Assembly (NCBI RefSeq): GCF_000219625.1
Contig: NC_018218.1
Span: 1,116,001-1,180,000, forward strand
Source: Zymoseptoria tritici IPO323
Taxonomy: Eukaryota; Ascomycota; Dothideomycetes; Mycosphaerellales; Mycosphaerellaceae
Length of the DNA stretch: 64,000 bases
Direction: 5' to 3'
The notes beneath the pieces are model-generated. The model did not search any database and had not been told where the DNA came from. It was given only the letters and a program-made list of their open reading frames with translations. Positions 1 through 10,947 of the stretch are shown here, piece after piece. Position numbers and translations under genes: made by a program. The first letter of the stretch is position 1. The number at the start of each line of letters is the position of its first letter.

Positions 1-261
1 CGGCAGGGCGCAGTAGACACTTTGGGCAAGCCCCCTTGCCGTGGATCCGTCGGTTGGAGCGTGTTACTTTTGACACAAAACCCAATGCATTCCCATTCTG
101 CGCCTATACCGCCGGAGGTACATGCTTCTTCTGAATTAACTATTGTCCGCACGGGTTCATGATGATCTCACTCGTCGCCGCGGCCATCAATGCCTTTCGC
201 ATCTGCCATACGGAACAGGTTCTTTCACTAGCTTTCTCCACTTCAGTCCCCATCGCCATCA
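1..261. other. Left edge, no gene seen
   Basis: No supported coding region. It contains the 3' flank of the minus-strand kinase gene that ends at 262. Short open frames here have no recognisable domain. Confidence 0.5.
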
Positions 262-2693
262 TCAGGTCCCTCGCCCATACCCAACACCTCCGTCTTCGCG
301 GCCATCGCTGTCAAAGACCAACCCAGCAGCCAGGTCCTGCTGCGTAGGGACCATATTGGAGCCCTGCTCGCCTCCAAGATCGTCGTCGCTCGCAATCGAG
401 GCAGCATCGGGATCCCTGGTATCAACAAGGCGGTCGTCGATAGAGAAGTCCTCCGACTTCCGCTTTCTCGATGCTGGGAGCGGAAATATCTCTTCCGTCC
501 ATTCGGTAAGAAGCGTTCTCAGCTTGTACTGTTCCGCCTTCAAATGCGGTCCACGACGAGTCATGAAGCCTGGATCGTTTTTGGGCGCGTTTCGTAGGCC
601 ATTCGCGCGATCGTTGGCCCCAGGTCCGGTGGCCCTTTGGATTTCGAACAGTATAGTGCTCAAATTCGGCCGGTTTTCCGGCAGGTATTGAATACAGCGT
701 GTGATCAATCTCAATAGCGTCGAGCTGTACATTCCCCGGTGGGTGTCGGAGAAGGCGGCGGGCACTTTGTAGTCCTCGCGAAATCCGTCCTCTAACTGAA
801 CGTCTCCCTCTTCGTAATTCACCAATCCCCACATCGCATTACCTATGGCCCAGATCTATACTGTTGTCAGCTCCAACGGAGTAGAAGGTTGCCAGAGGGG
901 GGTGGAATCAGAGTTTGCTCACGTTGGTCTTGGTCCCGATCTTGTACCTTCTGTTTGGTCTACCGAACAGCACTTCGTCGAGTTGTTCCTGCCGGCATTA
1001 GCAAAGAGAATAATGAATATATCGTTCATCGTGCAGCTCACCGGTGCTTTGTCGGTTTCAGTGCCAAAGTCCTCATGGTCGAACTCCCCGAACCTTCTCT
1101 GATCGTTTGCAGGGACGAAGCACGCAGCCCCGAAATCACCTAGCTGAGGGTATTGTCAACATGGTGCATCGCAAACGTGATTGGGCAGAAACCACTAACC
1201 TTGGCAGTTGGGTAGCCTTGGAAAGTATCGCTGGTGTTTGTGCCCAGGAAGACTACGACAAAACGGTGTCAGGACTCGCCGTTCGCTTCGCTAGTCGTCA
1301 CATTAGTGTACTCACTGTTCCCCAACTTGATGTCTCTGTGCACGATTAGATCCCACCCTGGAGCTGGGGCAGCCGGACCGAGACTCCCTCTCTCCAACAG
1401 CAGGCCTGCGATCACGAGATCTTCGAAAATGCTCCATAGGAACGGCTAAGATGAGAAGTCAGCGACCAATGATGCGAATATTTATACGCAACACGTACTT
1501 CTGGGTGCCACTCATTACTCCTTTGCTGTGACTTGAGCAGTCCCATGAGATCTCCAAGGCCACCTCAAGAATCATGCTGTCAGTATACGCTTTTATCCGG
1601 CCGTTGAGAACCATCAGGATCGCCTTACAGTATTCCATGTACAGCCATGCATGCCTGACCATCGCCCCTCCCCAGAGGCCCTCGGGTCCGAGTCGCCAGT
1701 TGCGAAGATCGACCTGCAAAGCAAAGCGTACAAGGTCAGCGGATATCGTAGACAGGGTGAAAAGGACGAAGGTCCGGCGTCCGAGACTGTCTCAGATGAT
1801 GAGGCCTTCTGCACTTCACTTTCTTACAATTCGATCCGATCCAGTTTTGCCCTTCAATTTAAGCATCGCAGTCGCCCTGCCATCGTTAGCAGTCATGCCT
1901 AGGGCACACTGAGGCACCTGGCAATTACTCAATTGGCATGTCATCCGCGTCCCATATACTCGGATAGCTGTCGGATAGTTCAGGATTGATGTGCTTGCGC
2001 ACCAGTCGCTAAGCGAAATTAGCTGGGTCGAGTCGGTTCATCGAAACCTCCATGGCTTACATCGGTGATCACATTCGCCGTGCTTCTTTTCACCCAGATT
2101 TGCGGAATTGAAAATCCGCCTGCGATCGTTCCCCCGACGCCGACCCATCGATCGTTCAACCGACCTTCGAGGTTTCTCTGCTCTGCCGCAGCCAATAGGC
2201 GAAGTAGCTTGGTAATGGTAGCTCTATCATCCTGGCGTCTTTCCCCCTGCTTGATACGAAGTCGCCGCAGGTATGCCAGCGCGTCCACCCTGTTCCTCTC
2301 GGGGCCGGCACTCCTGAGATCCATGAGACGATTGATATTGAGGACGTGGTCGCCGCGACGGTCCACACGGACTCTCAATTTCTCAATGTAGTTCGTTATG
2401 TCTCTGACGTTAGACAGCGGCTCATCGCCGAGTACTGTCGTGGTCTCGGCCTCCATCTGTGCATGTAATTCATGGAACAAAGTGAGCTTTGGCCGGAGTC
2501 CATTCTGATCGACCGGAGCTATTGCGTTCCATTCAGTCGTGGCAACTTTTCTGGCGTTGATCTCTGTACATCTGCTTTAGCATTACAGCTTCCAATCGGG
2601 TAGTGTGATCTGCTCACCAAACTTCCTCGTTCTCGCGTCAGATGCAGCAACTTGGGCTAAAACCTCAAAGTCTGCGAAGAGCTTTGCGGCCAT
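262..2693 (-). CDS. Protein kinase-like protein (paralogue A of tandem pair)
   Basis: Predicted protein kinase of about 600 aa. I assembled eleven exons whose phases all agree: 2693-2618, 2563-2061, 2008-1929, 1876-1828, 1713-1629, 1563-1499, 1445-1316, 1252-1200, 1143-1042, 988-923, 855-262. Residues 1-190 are a helical, non-catalytic N-terminal part. The likely beta-3 lysine lies in RLVRKH (K198). The catalytic loop is HRDIKLGN (D324, N329), the metal-binding motif is LGDFG (D350), and the activation-segment end is APEQL (E382). IWAIGNAMWG follows, then a C-lobe helix with the RP pair (PENRPNLSTI). The last 100 residues are acidic and low-complexity. No standard glycine-rich loop is visible. 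The key catalytic residues are present, so activity is plausible. Substrate and pathway are unknown. The next gene (3029-5290) is a paralogue in the same orientation. Confidence 0.8.
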
Positions 2694-3028
2694 GATCGGT
2701 AGACTCTAGCAGGACTTAGAGCGATGGAGGTAGTGCTGTGAGACCAGCCGCAGGTCATACAAGGCGGCTGTATAAGTCTTGCTCTAGCTGCGCTTCCGGA
2801 CACTCATACCGCATGCGGTAGTTCCTTTGTTGGACATCGAGATTGGCAACAATGAGAGCGCATTTGTATCATTGAGCTGGAAGAACAGCTTACAATGGAC
2901 TTTTGGCTTTACGAGTTGTTCGACTGCAAATAGATTAGTACGTAAAGTTCGTAGAAACACAGTGTCCTCCACACTTGTCCCGCAATTGATGGTCGCACAA
3001 CGTGGTAAAGACCATGTTCTGCGTGATT
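2694..3028. other. Spacer between the two kinase paralogues
   Basis: About 335 bp holding the promoter of kinase A and the 3' end of kinase B. No domain-bearing open frame and no clear regulatory motif seen. Confidence 0.5.
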
Positions 3029-5290
3029 TCAACCCGCAACATCATCTTCGCTTTCCTCCTCAGGGAAGTGATCGCTATGATATTCGCCTGCAGTACCTCC
3101 GAGCTCGTCTGTTCCTTCGGAGGCTGATCGGTCATCGTCATCCGGGATTGGTTCTGGTGCGGCCGACTCTCCGGCTATGTTTTGTAGAGCAAGTCCCAAG
3201 GCGTAAGTGTTGTCAGGAACGTTCAATACGAAGTTCGTGCCATTGTCTGGGGCTTCTCGAAGTCCATTTGCAAGATTCCCATTCGAGACCAGTTGCCGGA
3301 TTTCAGGCAAGACTTCTGCGAAACTTGGTCGCTTGCTGGGTCGGTAGGCGGTGCACTTCTGGATCAAGCCAATGAGCTGCGGACTGTACTGCCTCTTGAC
3401 ATCGTCTTCGAATTCTGGCGCTTTGCCGCTCTCGACAGGGTCCGCTTTGGCAGCGTCTGAGGTCAGACGTGTACCTTTGATCGACGCCAAGAGACTTTGC
3501 ATAACCATTCCTGACGGTGTTAGTTGAACGCAAGTCACTAGCATCACTGAATGCTCGAGACTCACCGACTCCCCACACCTGCTAGTCGTTAGCGTTCTTG
3601 TGTTCACTGATGATCTGAGCATTAGTAGACTTACATTTGTCTTCGTTGATAAACGACCTACGTTGGGGTTGAGTTGATCCTGCGCAGAGGGTAAGCTCAA
3701 GTCGGTCTCCCTTCAGGGATATAACCTACGGGCGCAAGAAATCCCCTCGTTCCGCAGCCGCAAAAGTCCGCTGCTGGTCCGGAAATTTTGCTGCAGGCCA
3801 GTCCAAAGTCTCCGAGCTATGAAGCATTAGTCCACATACATCCACAACTGCAAGGTCGGACCTACCTTCGCGGTAGGATAGCCACGATATCTGGATGTCT
3901 TCCTTTCCTCGCTCAAGAACACTAATGTCCTGATCAGTCTAGTACTGGTAATGCATACGTCCTAAATGCGCCTACCGTTGGAACCTTTGAGATCTCGATG
4001 CACAATAGTGTCCCACTGCGAGCCTCCAGGGTCCACGTCGCCACGTTCCATGAGTAGTCCGGCCACGGCAAGATCCTCGAAGACGCTCCATGCGAACGGT
4101 TCAGGGATCCAGTCGACACGTTGAGCAGGCCTCGGCGAGTGTGACTTGTATCGTTCGGCAAATGTGCGTAGGTTGCTGAGACCGCAGTACTCCAGAAGCA
4201 AAGTATACCTTGCCAATGCAGGATCTGTGTGGTTCAGTTTCCAGCTTCGGAGCTTCACGATGACGTTCGATTCCTTCAGTGGCCGCAGGCGCAGCATTGT
4301 CGAAATCCTGTAAACATTAGCAAGTGGACGAGAACACCAAGCACAATGAATCCGTTAACATACTCGCCAGGCATCGGAGGAGACGTCATTGGATCGAAGC
4401 GAGTTCTGTTGTAGTTTTGTTTGCCGTAAGAAGCTCCTACGACCTTAGGCAGCACCTCATGCTTAATCACGACTCGCTAGCACAGATTAGCAAATGCATG
4501 CGGATTCTGATCAGTGTCAGAGCCTTACATCTGTTATGGTTCCAGAGGAGTTCTGCTTCACCCAAAGGTCGGGCGCCCAAATGTCGTTGACTGCTCCAAG
4601 ATCAACTTTGGCCTTGTACCATCTTGCACTCAAGCCGCTCCTGTCACGTCTGTCACGTTCCAGGTTGCTCGAATCGCCGTCTTCCATCATATGGGCATCG
4701 TCCGCGGGCATAGCGTGGCCATTCTCTTGGTCAATATCCATGCGATCTCCAAATACTTCACCGCCTTGCATATCCGGCGAGTCTCTTCGTCCTTCCAGAT
4801 CATTGATACGACCTTGCACGTCTCGAGCGATATTCATGGCCGATATCGAGATTCCGTTTAGCCAGGCCACTGTTCGGTCGCTGTCCTCGCCCGGGACGAC
4901 GAGCGTCCTTGCAAGGCTTAAGTTTTCAGCGCAATTGGACAGGTTTTGTTTCGCAGCGATAGTAGATTCAGCTCGTGCTACCCATGCTACCACGGCTGCA
5001 GTATCCTCAACGCTTGGTTCCTGACCCAATCGTTCGCGGTCTCTATTCGTACGTTGGGCTGATCTGAAGCTTTCAATCTCGGTACAGATATAATCTCTGT
5101 TAGCCTCATTGGTGATCAAGCCCCAGAGTCTCATGAATCTTATTCGAGCTGTGTCCATCAATGCGTTAGAAATGTCAGCATAGAGATTTTCTTGGAGTTA
5201 CACACGGACTCTTCCTGATGTGCCAACGGATGCTTCCCAGGCATCCTCTTCGAGGCCTCCCCAGAGATCGAACTGCTGTTGGGCTGTCAT
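3029..5290 (-). CDS. Protein kinase-like protein (paralogue B of tandem pair)
   Basis: Predicted kinase of about 610 aa in nine phase-consistent exons: 5290-5206, 5148-4529, 4476-4364, 4307-3976, 3921-3866, 3816-3730, 3679-3635, 3578-3566, 3510-3029. It shares architecture with its neighbour. An N-terminal helical region of about 200 aa leads into a lysine motif RVVIKH (K240), catalytic loop HRDLKGSN (D378, N383), LGDFGLA (D405), and an activation segment ending FLAPDQL, with Asp where APE has Glu. The C-lobe contains PSKRPSFAEVL and the tail is acidic. The start at 5290 (MTAQQQFDLWGG) is favoured because its 85-nt exon splices in frame across a TTCTAAC branch-point intron. The exon around the catalytic loop is unbroken here, whereas paralogue A has two introns in that stretch, so the pair is not recent. 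The substrate cannot be read from the sequence. Confidence 0.8.
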
Positions 5291-5570
5291 ATTCGAATAC
5301 GTGCTGTACTGCTCTCGGCTCAAAGTCGGGTGTCGTATCGAGTCTCTGCTCCACTGATTGTCCTGACACGACAAAGAGAACCAAGTTGACAAACGCGACC
5401 GGATTCGGAGACAAAAGATCCCAATCTCTTTGTCTGTTCAACAGAGCATCTCGTTTCGTTGGAGCCGTACTCACGACACAAAGGGGTCGTGGAGCGTGCA
5501 TTGCCATAGCTATCAAGGTCCGTTCCAGCATGGGGCGGAAGGATATCTCGTCGTCGCCAAACATACATTC

Positions 5571-6506
5571 TTACTCCGGCCTGAACTTCCCTCTTCTCCG
5601 CTTCATCTCCTCTACCCTCCTTTGATCCTCCTGGAAGCCCTTGACCAGATCCTGCGCCTGCTCTTTCTTCTTCTCTCGCACCTGGAATCGGTAGAAGTCC
5701 TCCTTGATTCGATTCTTGTCCCTCTTCGCCAACTCTGCCTCTTTCGCTTTCGCCTCGTCTTCTCTGCCTGCTCCGACCCGTCCTCCGCGGGTAACAGTGA
5801 TGAACCCATCTTCGTCCGGCTCTGCTCGTAATTTCGCCAGTGCCTTCGCTTTCGCCTCCTCCTGCGCTGTGAACGCTGCCATGAAGTTGTCCACTGATGC
5901 CTGCAAAACCGCATGATCCGGGTATCGCAGAGTATGATGTGTGCGGTATCTTGCTGAGCCAAGAGATGGCGCAACACCTTTCTCACTTGTCCATACGATA
6001 ACGCTCTTGTTCTTGATAGCTCTCTTGACCTCCTTCAAAGCCATTTCCGCGCTGACTCTGTCCACGAACGTCACAATGGCCGTTCCTCCACTGCGGTGCA
6101 ATTCTCGATCCCAGACCTCCGGCAACGCTCCGACTTCTTCTGGTAGTTGTGCACCGTCCTCTCCATCTGCTCCACGTTTCCGCTTCTTGCCTTGCTGTAC
6201 TGGCGCTACCGGCGCATTGATCGCTTTTCCGACTCTGGCACCTTCAAATGCTACACTTTCCACGCGCGCGCCGCCTAGTTGAATCGCAAAGAGATTTCGA
6301 ATGTGTTTCTCGGTCGCATCGATCGGGACGTTGACGAGAAAGACTTCTCGTGGAGTGTTCTCCGTGGGCACTTTCGGTGCATTTGCGCGGACATAGAGGT
6401 AGTGAGTCGCTTCTTTAGGGAATACTGGTTGTGCCGGAATTCGAATCGGGAGGACAGAGAAATCATTGACTGTTTTGGCGACTCGTGTGGGCGGTGAGCG
6501 AGCCAT
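5571..6506 (-). CDS. RRP7: Ribosomal RNA-processing protein 7
   Basis: Intronless, 311 aa. RRP7 proteins act in the nucleolus in processing of the 35S pre-rRNA and assembly of the small ribosomal subunit (UtpC/CURI complexes in yeast). The N-terminal half has an RRM-like fold region (REVFLVNVPIDATEKHIRNL near residues 54-73, then GGTAIVTFVD), interrupted by a lysine-rich loop. The C-terminal 45 residues form the diagnostic RRP7 domain: DFYRFQVREKKKEQ, then a basic helix ending RRRGKFRPE. Length fits the family. Its promoter lies in the 444 bp before the DMC1 stop. Confidence 0.93.
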   Translation of the reverse strand: MARSPPTRVAKTVNDFSVLPIRIPAQPVFPKEATHYLYVRANAPKVPTENTPREVFLVNVPIDATEKHIRNLFAIQLGGARVESVAFEGARVGKAINAPVAPVQQGKKRKRGADGEDGAQLPEEVGALPEVWDRELHRSGGTAIVTFVDRVSAEMALKEVKRAIKNKSVIVWTSEKGVAPSLGSARYRTHHTLRYPDHAVLQASVDNFMAAFTAQEEAKAKALAKLRAEPDEDGFITVTRGGRVGAGREDEAKAKEAELAKRDKNRIKEDFYRFQVREKKKEQAQDLVKGFQEDQRRVEEMKRRRGKFRPE

Positions 6507-6950
6507 GTCGGCGATATGAGAGCGTGGTGGTTGTTGAAGTCATCAAGAACAATTCTGTCTTCGAGCAGAAGGATCGACCAAAAGATCGGCGCTTGGCCCA
6601 GCAGCAGCAGATATCCCAGACCCTGAGGGCTACATCCGATAGGTACAACGTCAGGGAGAGTGAGAGTTAGAGCGAGAGAGAAGGGAATTGTGATCGTAAA
6701 GCTGTACATGTCTTTTGGTAATCATAACTCGTGTGTCTCATGCAGTATCATAATATGCCTCCGAACACAACCGAACACCCTTGTAAATGCTTCCAAATAG
6801 CAGCTCGTTAATGATGTCGTAAAATGGTCGCCGCCATGGGGTATCACACTCAAACAACTCCTCCGAACGTGCATAGTGATATTGAACATGAAGTCGTACA
6901 CAGCAAATCGCTGGCAATGGCAAAGGTGGGCAGGAGACGGACGGCGTTGA
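6507..6950. other. RRP7 promoter / DMC1 3' flank
   Basis: 444 bp between the RRP7 start and the DMC1 stop, both on the minus strand. No coding region or distinctive repeat was recognised. Confidence 0.5.
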
Positions 6951-8420
6951 TCATGCCTTGTCAGGGTCGTTGATGCCGCCTTGGGTGATGACATAGGTGG
7001 CCTCGGATTCGGGGCAGTCTGTTGAGGAGGTTAGTCAAGACTCTAGGGCACCGGTAGTCATATCCACAAACCAGGTGAATCCATCAGCTTTGCAACTCGC
7101 TCATCGGCACGACCTTTTCGAAGCAGAACTCGCGTGGCCGAGGCATGGGCAAGGACGTGTCCACCGACTGGCTTTCGTCCATCGGCACCGGCGAAGGACA
7201 TCGCTCCCGGATCGGACTGGACTTGGCTAGATGGTGGAGGAGGGAAGGTCAGCGATCTCTCCCTCCACGACATGCGAGTCGCAAGTGCAGACGTACTTGG
7301 TCATGAAGACACAGATGTTGAATTCCTCCGCGAAGTCGGCCAGCTTGCGGAGGTGGACGTTGAGTTTCTGCTGGCGCTCGTTCAACTCTCCACGGCCTTG
7401 ATAGTCGCTGCGGAAGAGGTTGAGAATGCTGTCGACGATCAACAGCCGATACTCCCCTCCGACAAACAGCTCTCCCAGAGCACAGAGCGTTTCCTGCTGA
7501 TCTTCGCTGTTGTTCGCGCGATGAACGATGATATTTTCGTTCGCCGCTTCTGGGTCAACTGGAATATGTCAGCATGTAGAAGTGATGCACGGAAGGTGCA
7601 CTTACTGTCGAAACGCTCCGCGATCTGGATGATGCGCTCTGGACGGAAGGTGCCCTCGGTGTCTATGCTAGTCGTCAGCGAAGGTGTGGAGGTGAGCGAC
7701 AGATGCTGACGTACCAAGGATGACCACCTTACCGTTGCCGCCGCCTCGAGATACTGGTAGCTGAGCGACGACCGCCAGTGTGTGTGAGAGTTGGGTCTTG
7801 CCGCATCGGAACTCGCCGAACACTTCATTCACGCTGCGTGACTCGAAGCCACCTGGAGTGTACGTCAGTAGCCATTGTACAAGTACGTGAGGAGGTGCTA
7901 TGATTACCACCGAGCATTTTGTCGAATGATGCACTCCCAGTCGACAGGCGGAAGCAGGTCTTGCGTTTGAGGAGCAGTTCGGCAGCTGTCATGAACCTCG
8001 AGCCGGCGGCCTATCGATGTATCAGCAAAGGTGTCACCCAACGTGCTCTTGCTATAACGATGCTCACCTGGCATTTCTTGCATGCTTCCTTGACCTTTTC
8101 GACTTTGATGTCGGAGAAGCCTTTGATGAGGAGCAGACGCTTGGTGGGAGTACTCTGGACGGACTGTGAACGAGGATGTGAGCAGGTGAGACTCCATGGA
8201 GGTGTCCGTTGCAGGTGAGGCTCACGCCGACGGTGAAGTACATCGCCAGCTTCAGCTTCGCAATGTCGGCGGCATTGATTCCTGGGTGAAGTCAGCATTG
8301 AGCTCTGAGGAGTGGCATTGATGCAGTCTGAAGCTGACCGTGAGACTGCAGCGTGTCAATGTCGATGATGAAGTTCTGCTGCTCCTCTTCGGGCTCCGAA
8401 CTGGCGACGGAGGCAGGCAT
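6951..8420 (-). CDS. DMC1: Meiotic recombinase DMC1 (RecA/Rad51 family)
   Basis: Strand-exchange ATPase that forms filaments on single-stranded DNA at meiotic double-strand breaks. Nine short exons join in frame from 8420 ([15 protein letters not shown]) to the stop at 6951. The N-terminal helix-hairpin-helix domain contains [17 protein letters not shown]. Walker A is GEFRCGKTQ, followed by LSHTL. The family signature [11 protein letters not shown] and Walker B ([17 protein letters not shown]) follow, then loop region NQVQSDPGA and the conserved [19 protein letters not shown]. The end is [22 protein letters not shown] and the protein end favour DMC1 over RAD51. At about 337 aa the length is normal. 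Its presence implies retained meiotic capacity but does not prove sexual reproduction. Confidence 0.93.
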
Positions 8421-9230
8421 CTTGTTGAAAGTGCGAGCGTCGGAGTGGTGGATGCGTGATGGGACGACAATGAGTGTGCAGCAATGTAATCTGTGAGATG
8501 GTGAAGTGAGTGGTATAGCAGGTCGGGTTGGGAATGAAGCAGATGGGAGAAGAGTTGAGAGACCTGAGCGAACATGCTCCGTGCGTCAAGGCGGCCGCCA
8601 TGCTCGCGATGGGAAGAAGCGCGTCCGCTAAGTCCGCTCATCTTGTCGTGCAGAAGGCAGGAGCGACAGTCGTGCTTTCCGACCTCGAAGCCAGGTCTTG
8701 GCAAATCTCAACCTCATCCCATCGAGGAAGTGAAGGTGATCCGCGATCTTGACCTACATCAGTGACATCTCTGGAAACGAGGGAACTGGGAGATGAACAA
8801 CACTCGAGACAAATGAGATACTGTTGTCGCAAGAATCACCATAAACATATGTTGGCATATGCCTATAGTATCTTCCAGTGCGGCATCGAGTACCTGTTAG
8901 ATTGCATGTCCTGGGGTCTCACATCGACACCGCTCGCTCCGCTCTCCGCCTCCCTCCCCCAATTCTTTCTTGAATACCTTCCTCCTCGCTTCCGCCCTCC
9001 GTCACCGGCGTCCATCGTCCGCTGCGCTCCGTCTGGTCTGGGTTACAAGGTATGTGTCTGGGTTGTTGTGGTCGTTAAGGAAACTTTTGTGCCGCCGGTC
9101 GTGAGATCGTTGAACGCTGGACTGTTTGTATGCTTAGAATGCGCAGAAAACCAAATGTGATCGGCCAGAAGTGGAGAGTCTATTGCACGGCTTCGCGGCC
9201 ACTGAACCGCGCTTCTCGGTTGCAAGAGGC
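8421..9230. other. DMC1 promoter region and CNBP 3' flank
   Basis: 810 bp without a supported gene. It includes a GC palindrome (GGCGGCCGCC near 8588) and a pyrimidine-rich stretch near 8940-9010. I cannot assign either a regulatory role with confidence. Confidence 0.4.
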
Positions 9231-10165
9231 CTAGATAGCGACCTGGGACGGGGCGACCGGCGCAAGCTCTGGCTGCATGCCAACAGGGGGGAGGCCGTTC
9301 GCGTCACCGTTGATCAAGCCGCCTTCAGGACCGGCCTGGACGCAGTCACGGCTGATGTGGCCAGGCTCGCCACAGCGGTAGCAAGTCTTGCCAGCGCTGT
9401 TCAACGGACCACCGTTGGGAGCAGTGCAGTCGCGAGAGATGTGACCAAGCTTGCCGCAGGCGTAGCACTTCATGGCCTGAGCCTGACAATCGCGAGCAAA
9501 GTGGTTTGGTCCTCCGCACTTGTAGCAAGTGGCCGCACGGTTGGCACCTGGGAAGCCACCGCGACCAATTCCAGCACCGAATCCGCCACGCATTGGTGGT
9601 CCACCGATTCCGCGGCCTATTGGGGCTCCCCCAGCGTTTGGAGTTGGGCAGTTGCGCTGCAAAAGTCAGTCAAGTTGCAGTCGCGCACAAGTCTGCATTC
9701 ATACCGCAAGGTGACCTGGTTGGCCACACGAGTAGCAGCTTCCGCCACGAGCACCACCGCTCAAACGGAGCGTTGGGCAGTCAGCCTGGACGTGGCCGAG
9801 GCCCTGGCAATGGTAGCATTGCTTGGCTGGGGATGATCAGCAAATGGCTGGTATCTCTGGGTCGAGGGGTCCATCTTTACTCTCAGTTGTCCTTGGCAAG
9901 GGGCAGTTGTTGCTCTCATGGCCTGTATGAAGCGATCAGCGCATATTCCATATCCGACCCTCGATGTCCCGACGATGCTCTTACCCGGCTGCTTGCAGTT
10001 GTAGCACAACCGCTCACTGCTAGAGCACACCTCGGCGTAGTGACCGACGTTGCCGCACTTGTAGCAGGCACGGCGCGCAAGGGACGACATTCTGTTGTTT
10101 CCTTCGAAATTCTGCCGCGAGCCTTCGTCAGGACCCTGCATCATGACTGGGATGTTCATATCCAT
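9231..10165 (-). CDS. GIS2: Seven-knuckle CCHC zinc-finger protein, CNBP/Gis2 family
   Basis: Cytoplasmic single-strand nucleic-acid-binding protein of the family that links mRNAs to translation. Four exons (10165-9985, 9922-9881, 9826-9705, 9656-9231) give up to 256 aa. Seven CX2CX4HX4C knuckles are visible in order: CYKCGNVGHYAEVC, CYNCKQPGHESNNC, CYHCQGLGHVQADC, CYSCGQPGHLARNC, CYKCGGPNHFARDC, CYACGKLGHISRDC, CYRCGEPGHISRDC. Seven is the family's usual number. A Gly/Arg-rich linker lies between knuckles four and five. An alternative start at 10090 (MSSLARRACYKC) would give 231 aa and matches the compact N-terminus typical of the family. I keep 10165 as the outer limit. Confidence 0.9.
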
Positions 10166-10947
10166 TTTTCTGCTGCGATGGTGGACGGTTGTGATGGGTC
10201 GAAGGACTTTTCAAGCGATGAAGGGATGTTCGGTTGGCGGTGGTGAATGCGTCGATGGCGTACCTAGTAAGGTAGTACTGGTCTTGTTCTTCCTGCTATT
10301 TAACCGTTAACTCCAATTGATTCAAATGCTCCAGCATGTGCGTCCATCTCCATCTCGAACCATGTCGCATTGTCCTCGGCTTCGATGCAGCGTGCCGACA
10401 ATGCGCATGTCGGTTGCGCCGATGCGATCTCATGGCACACAATGGCTGACTGACCTCTGCGATTTTCTGACTCCGTTCTCACAACTCCTCTGCCCTCGAC
10501 TAAAGCTGTGTATGCTTGAAAGGAAGCAGAAAAGTCTTGTTGTGGTATGGAAAGAAGATTGAGGATTGTGCGAAGATCGACATGCACGACTTCCAATTCT
10601 TTGCCCCCGCGGTTGGGCGGTTGGGCGGTCCGTAGATGCATCACGTGCGATCTAGATGTCCTGCAGGAACGTTTCAGATGATGGTACTGTCACACGCAAG
10701 GGAAAGGCATTTCCGAGCGCCAAGAGATGCACTTATGTCTTGTCAGAGGCAAGCTCGACAGCGTCGCGCGATACGAGTGAGGTGTGTGTTACGCGCCGGT
10801 TGGCCACCTTGATGAGGCATTTGCTACATTGGGGTAGAAGGCTTTGCTTCACTGCTGGGTTTATGCTGTCGTGTCTAGATATCTTCATGCTCCAAAACAT
10901 GCCCGCGTTGTTTCATCATAAGTCAGATCTGTCGTCAATTCACATTC
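10166..10947. other. Intergenic, CNBP promoter and UAP1 3' flank
   Basis: 782 bp with only short open frames lacking domains. No repeat or RNA gene recognised. Confidence 0.5.

Noticed and set aside
143..691. 182-codon plus-strand frame at the left edge
   Set aside because: Antisense to the C-terminal exon of kinase A, which carries a recognisable kinase C-lobe.
9171..10246. Long plus-strand frames (221 and 246 codons) over the CNBP gene
   Set aside because: They are antisense to seven well-defined CCHC knuckles and are compositionally the complement of those repeats.
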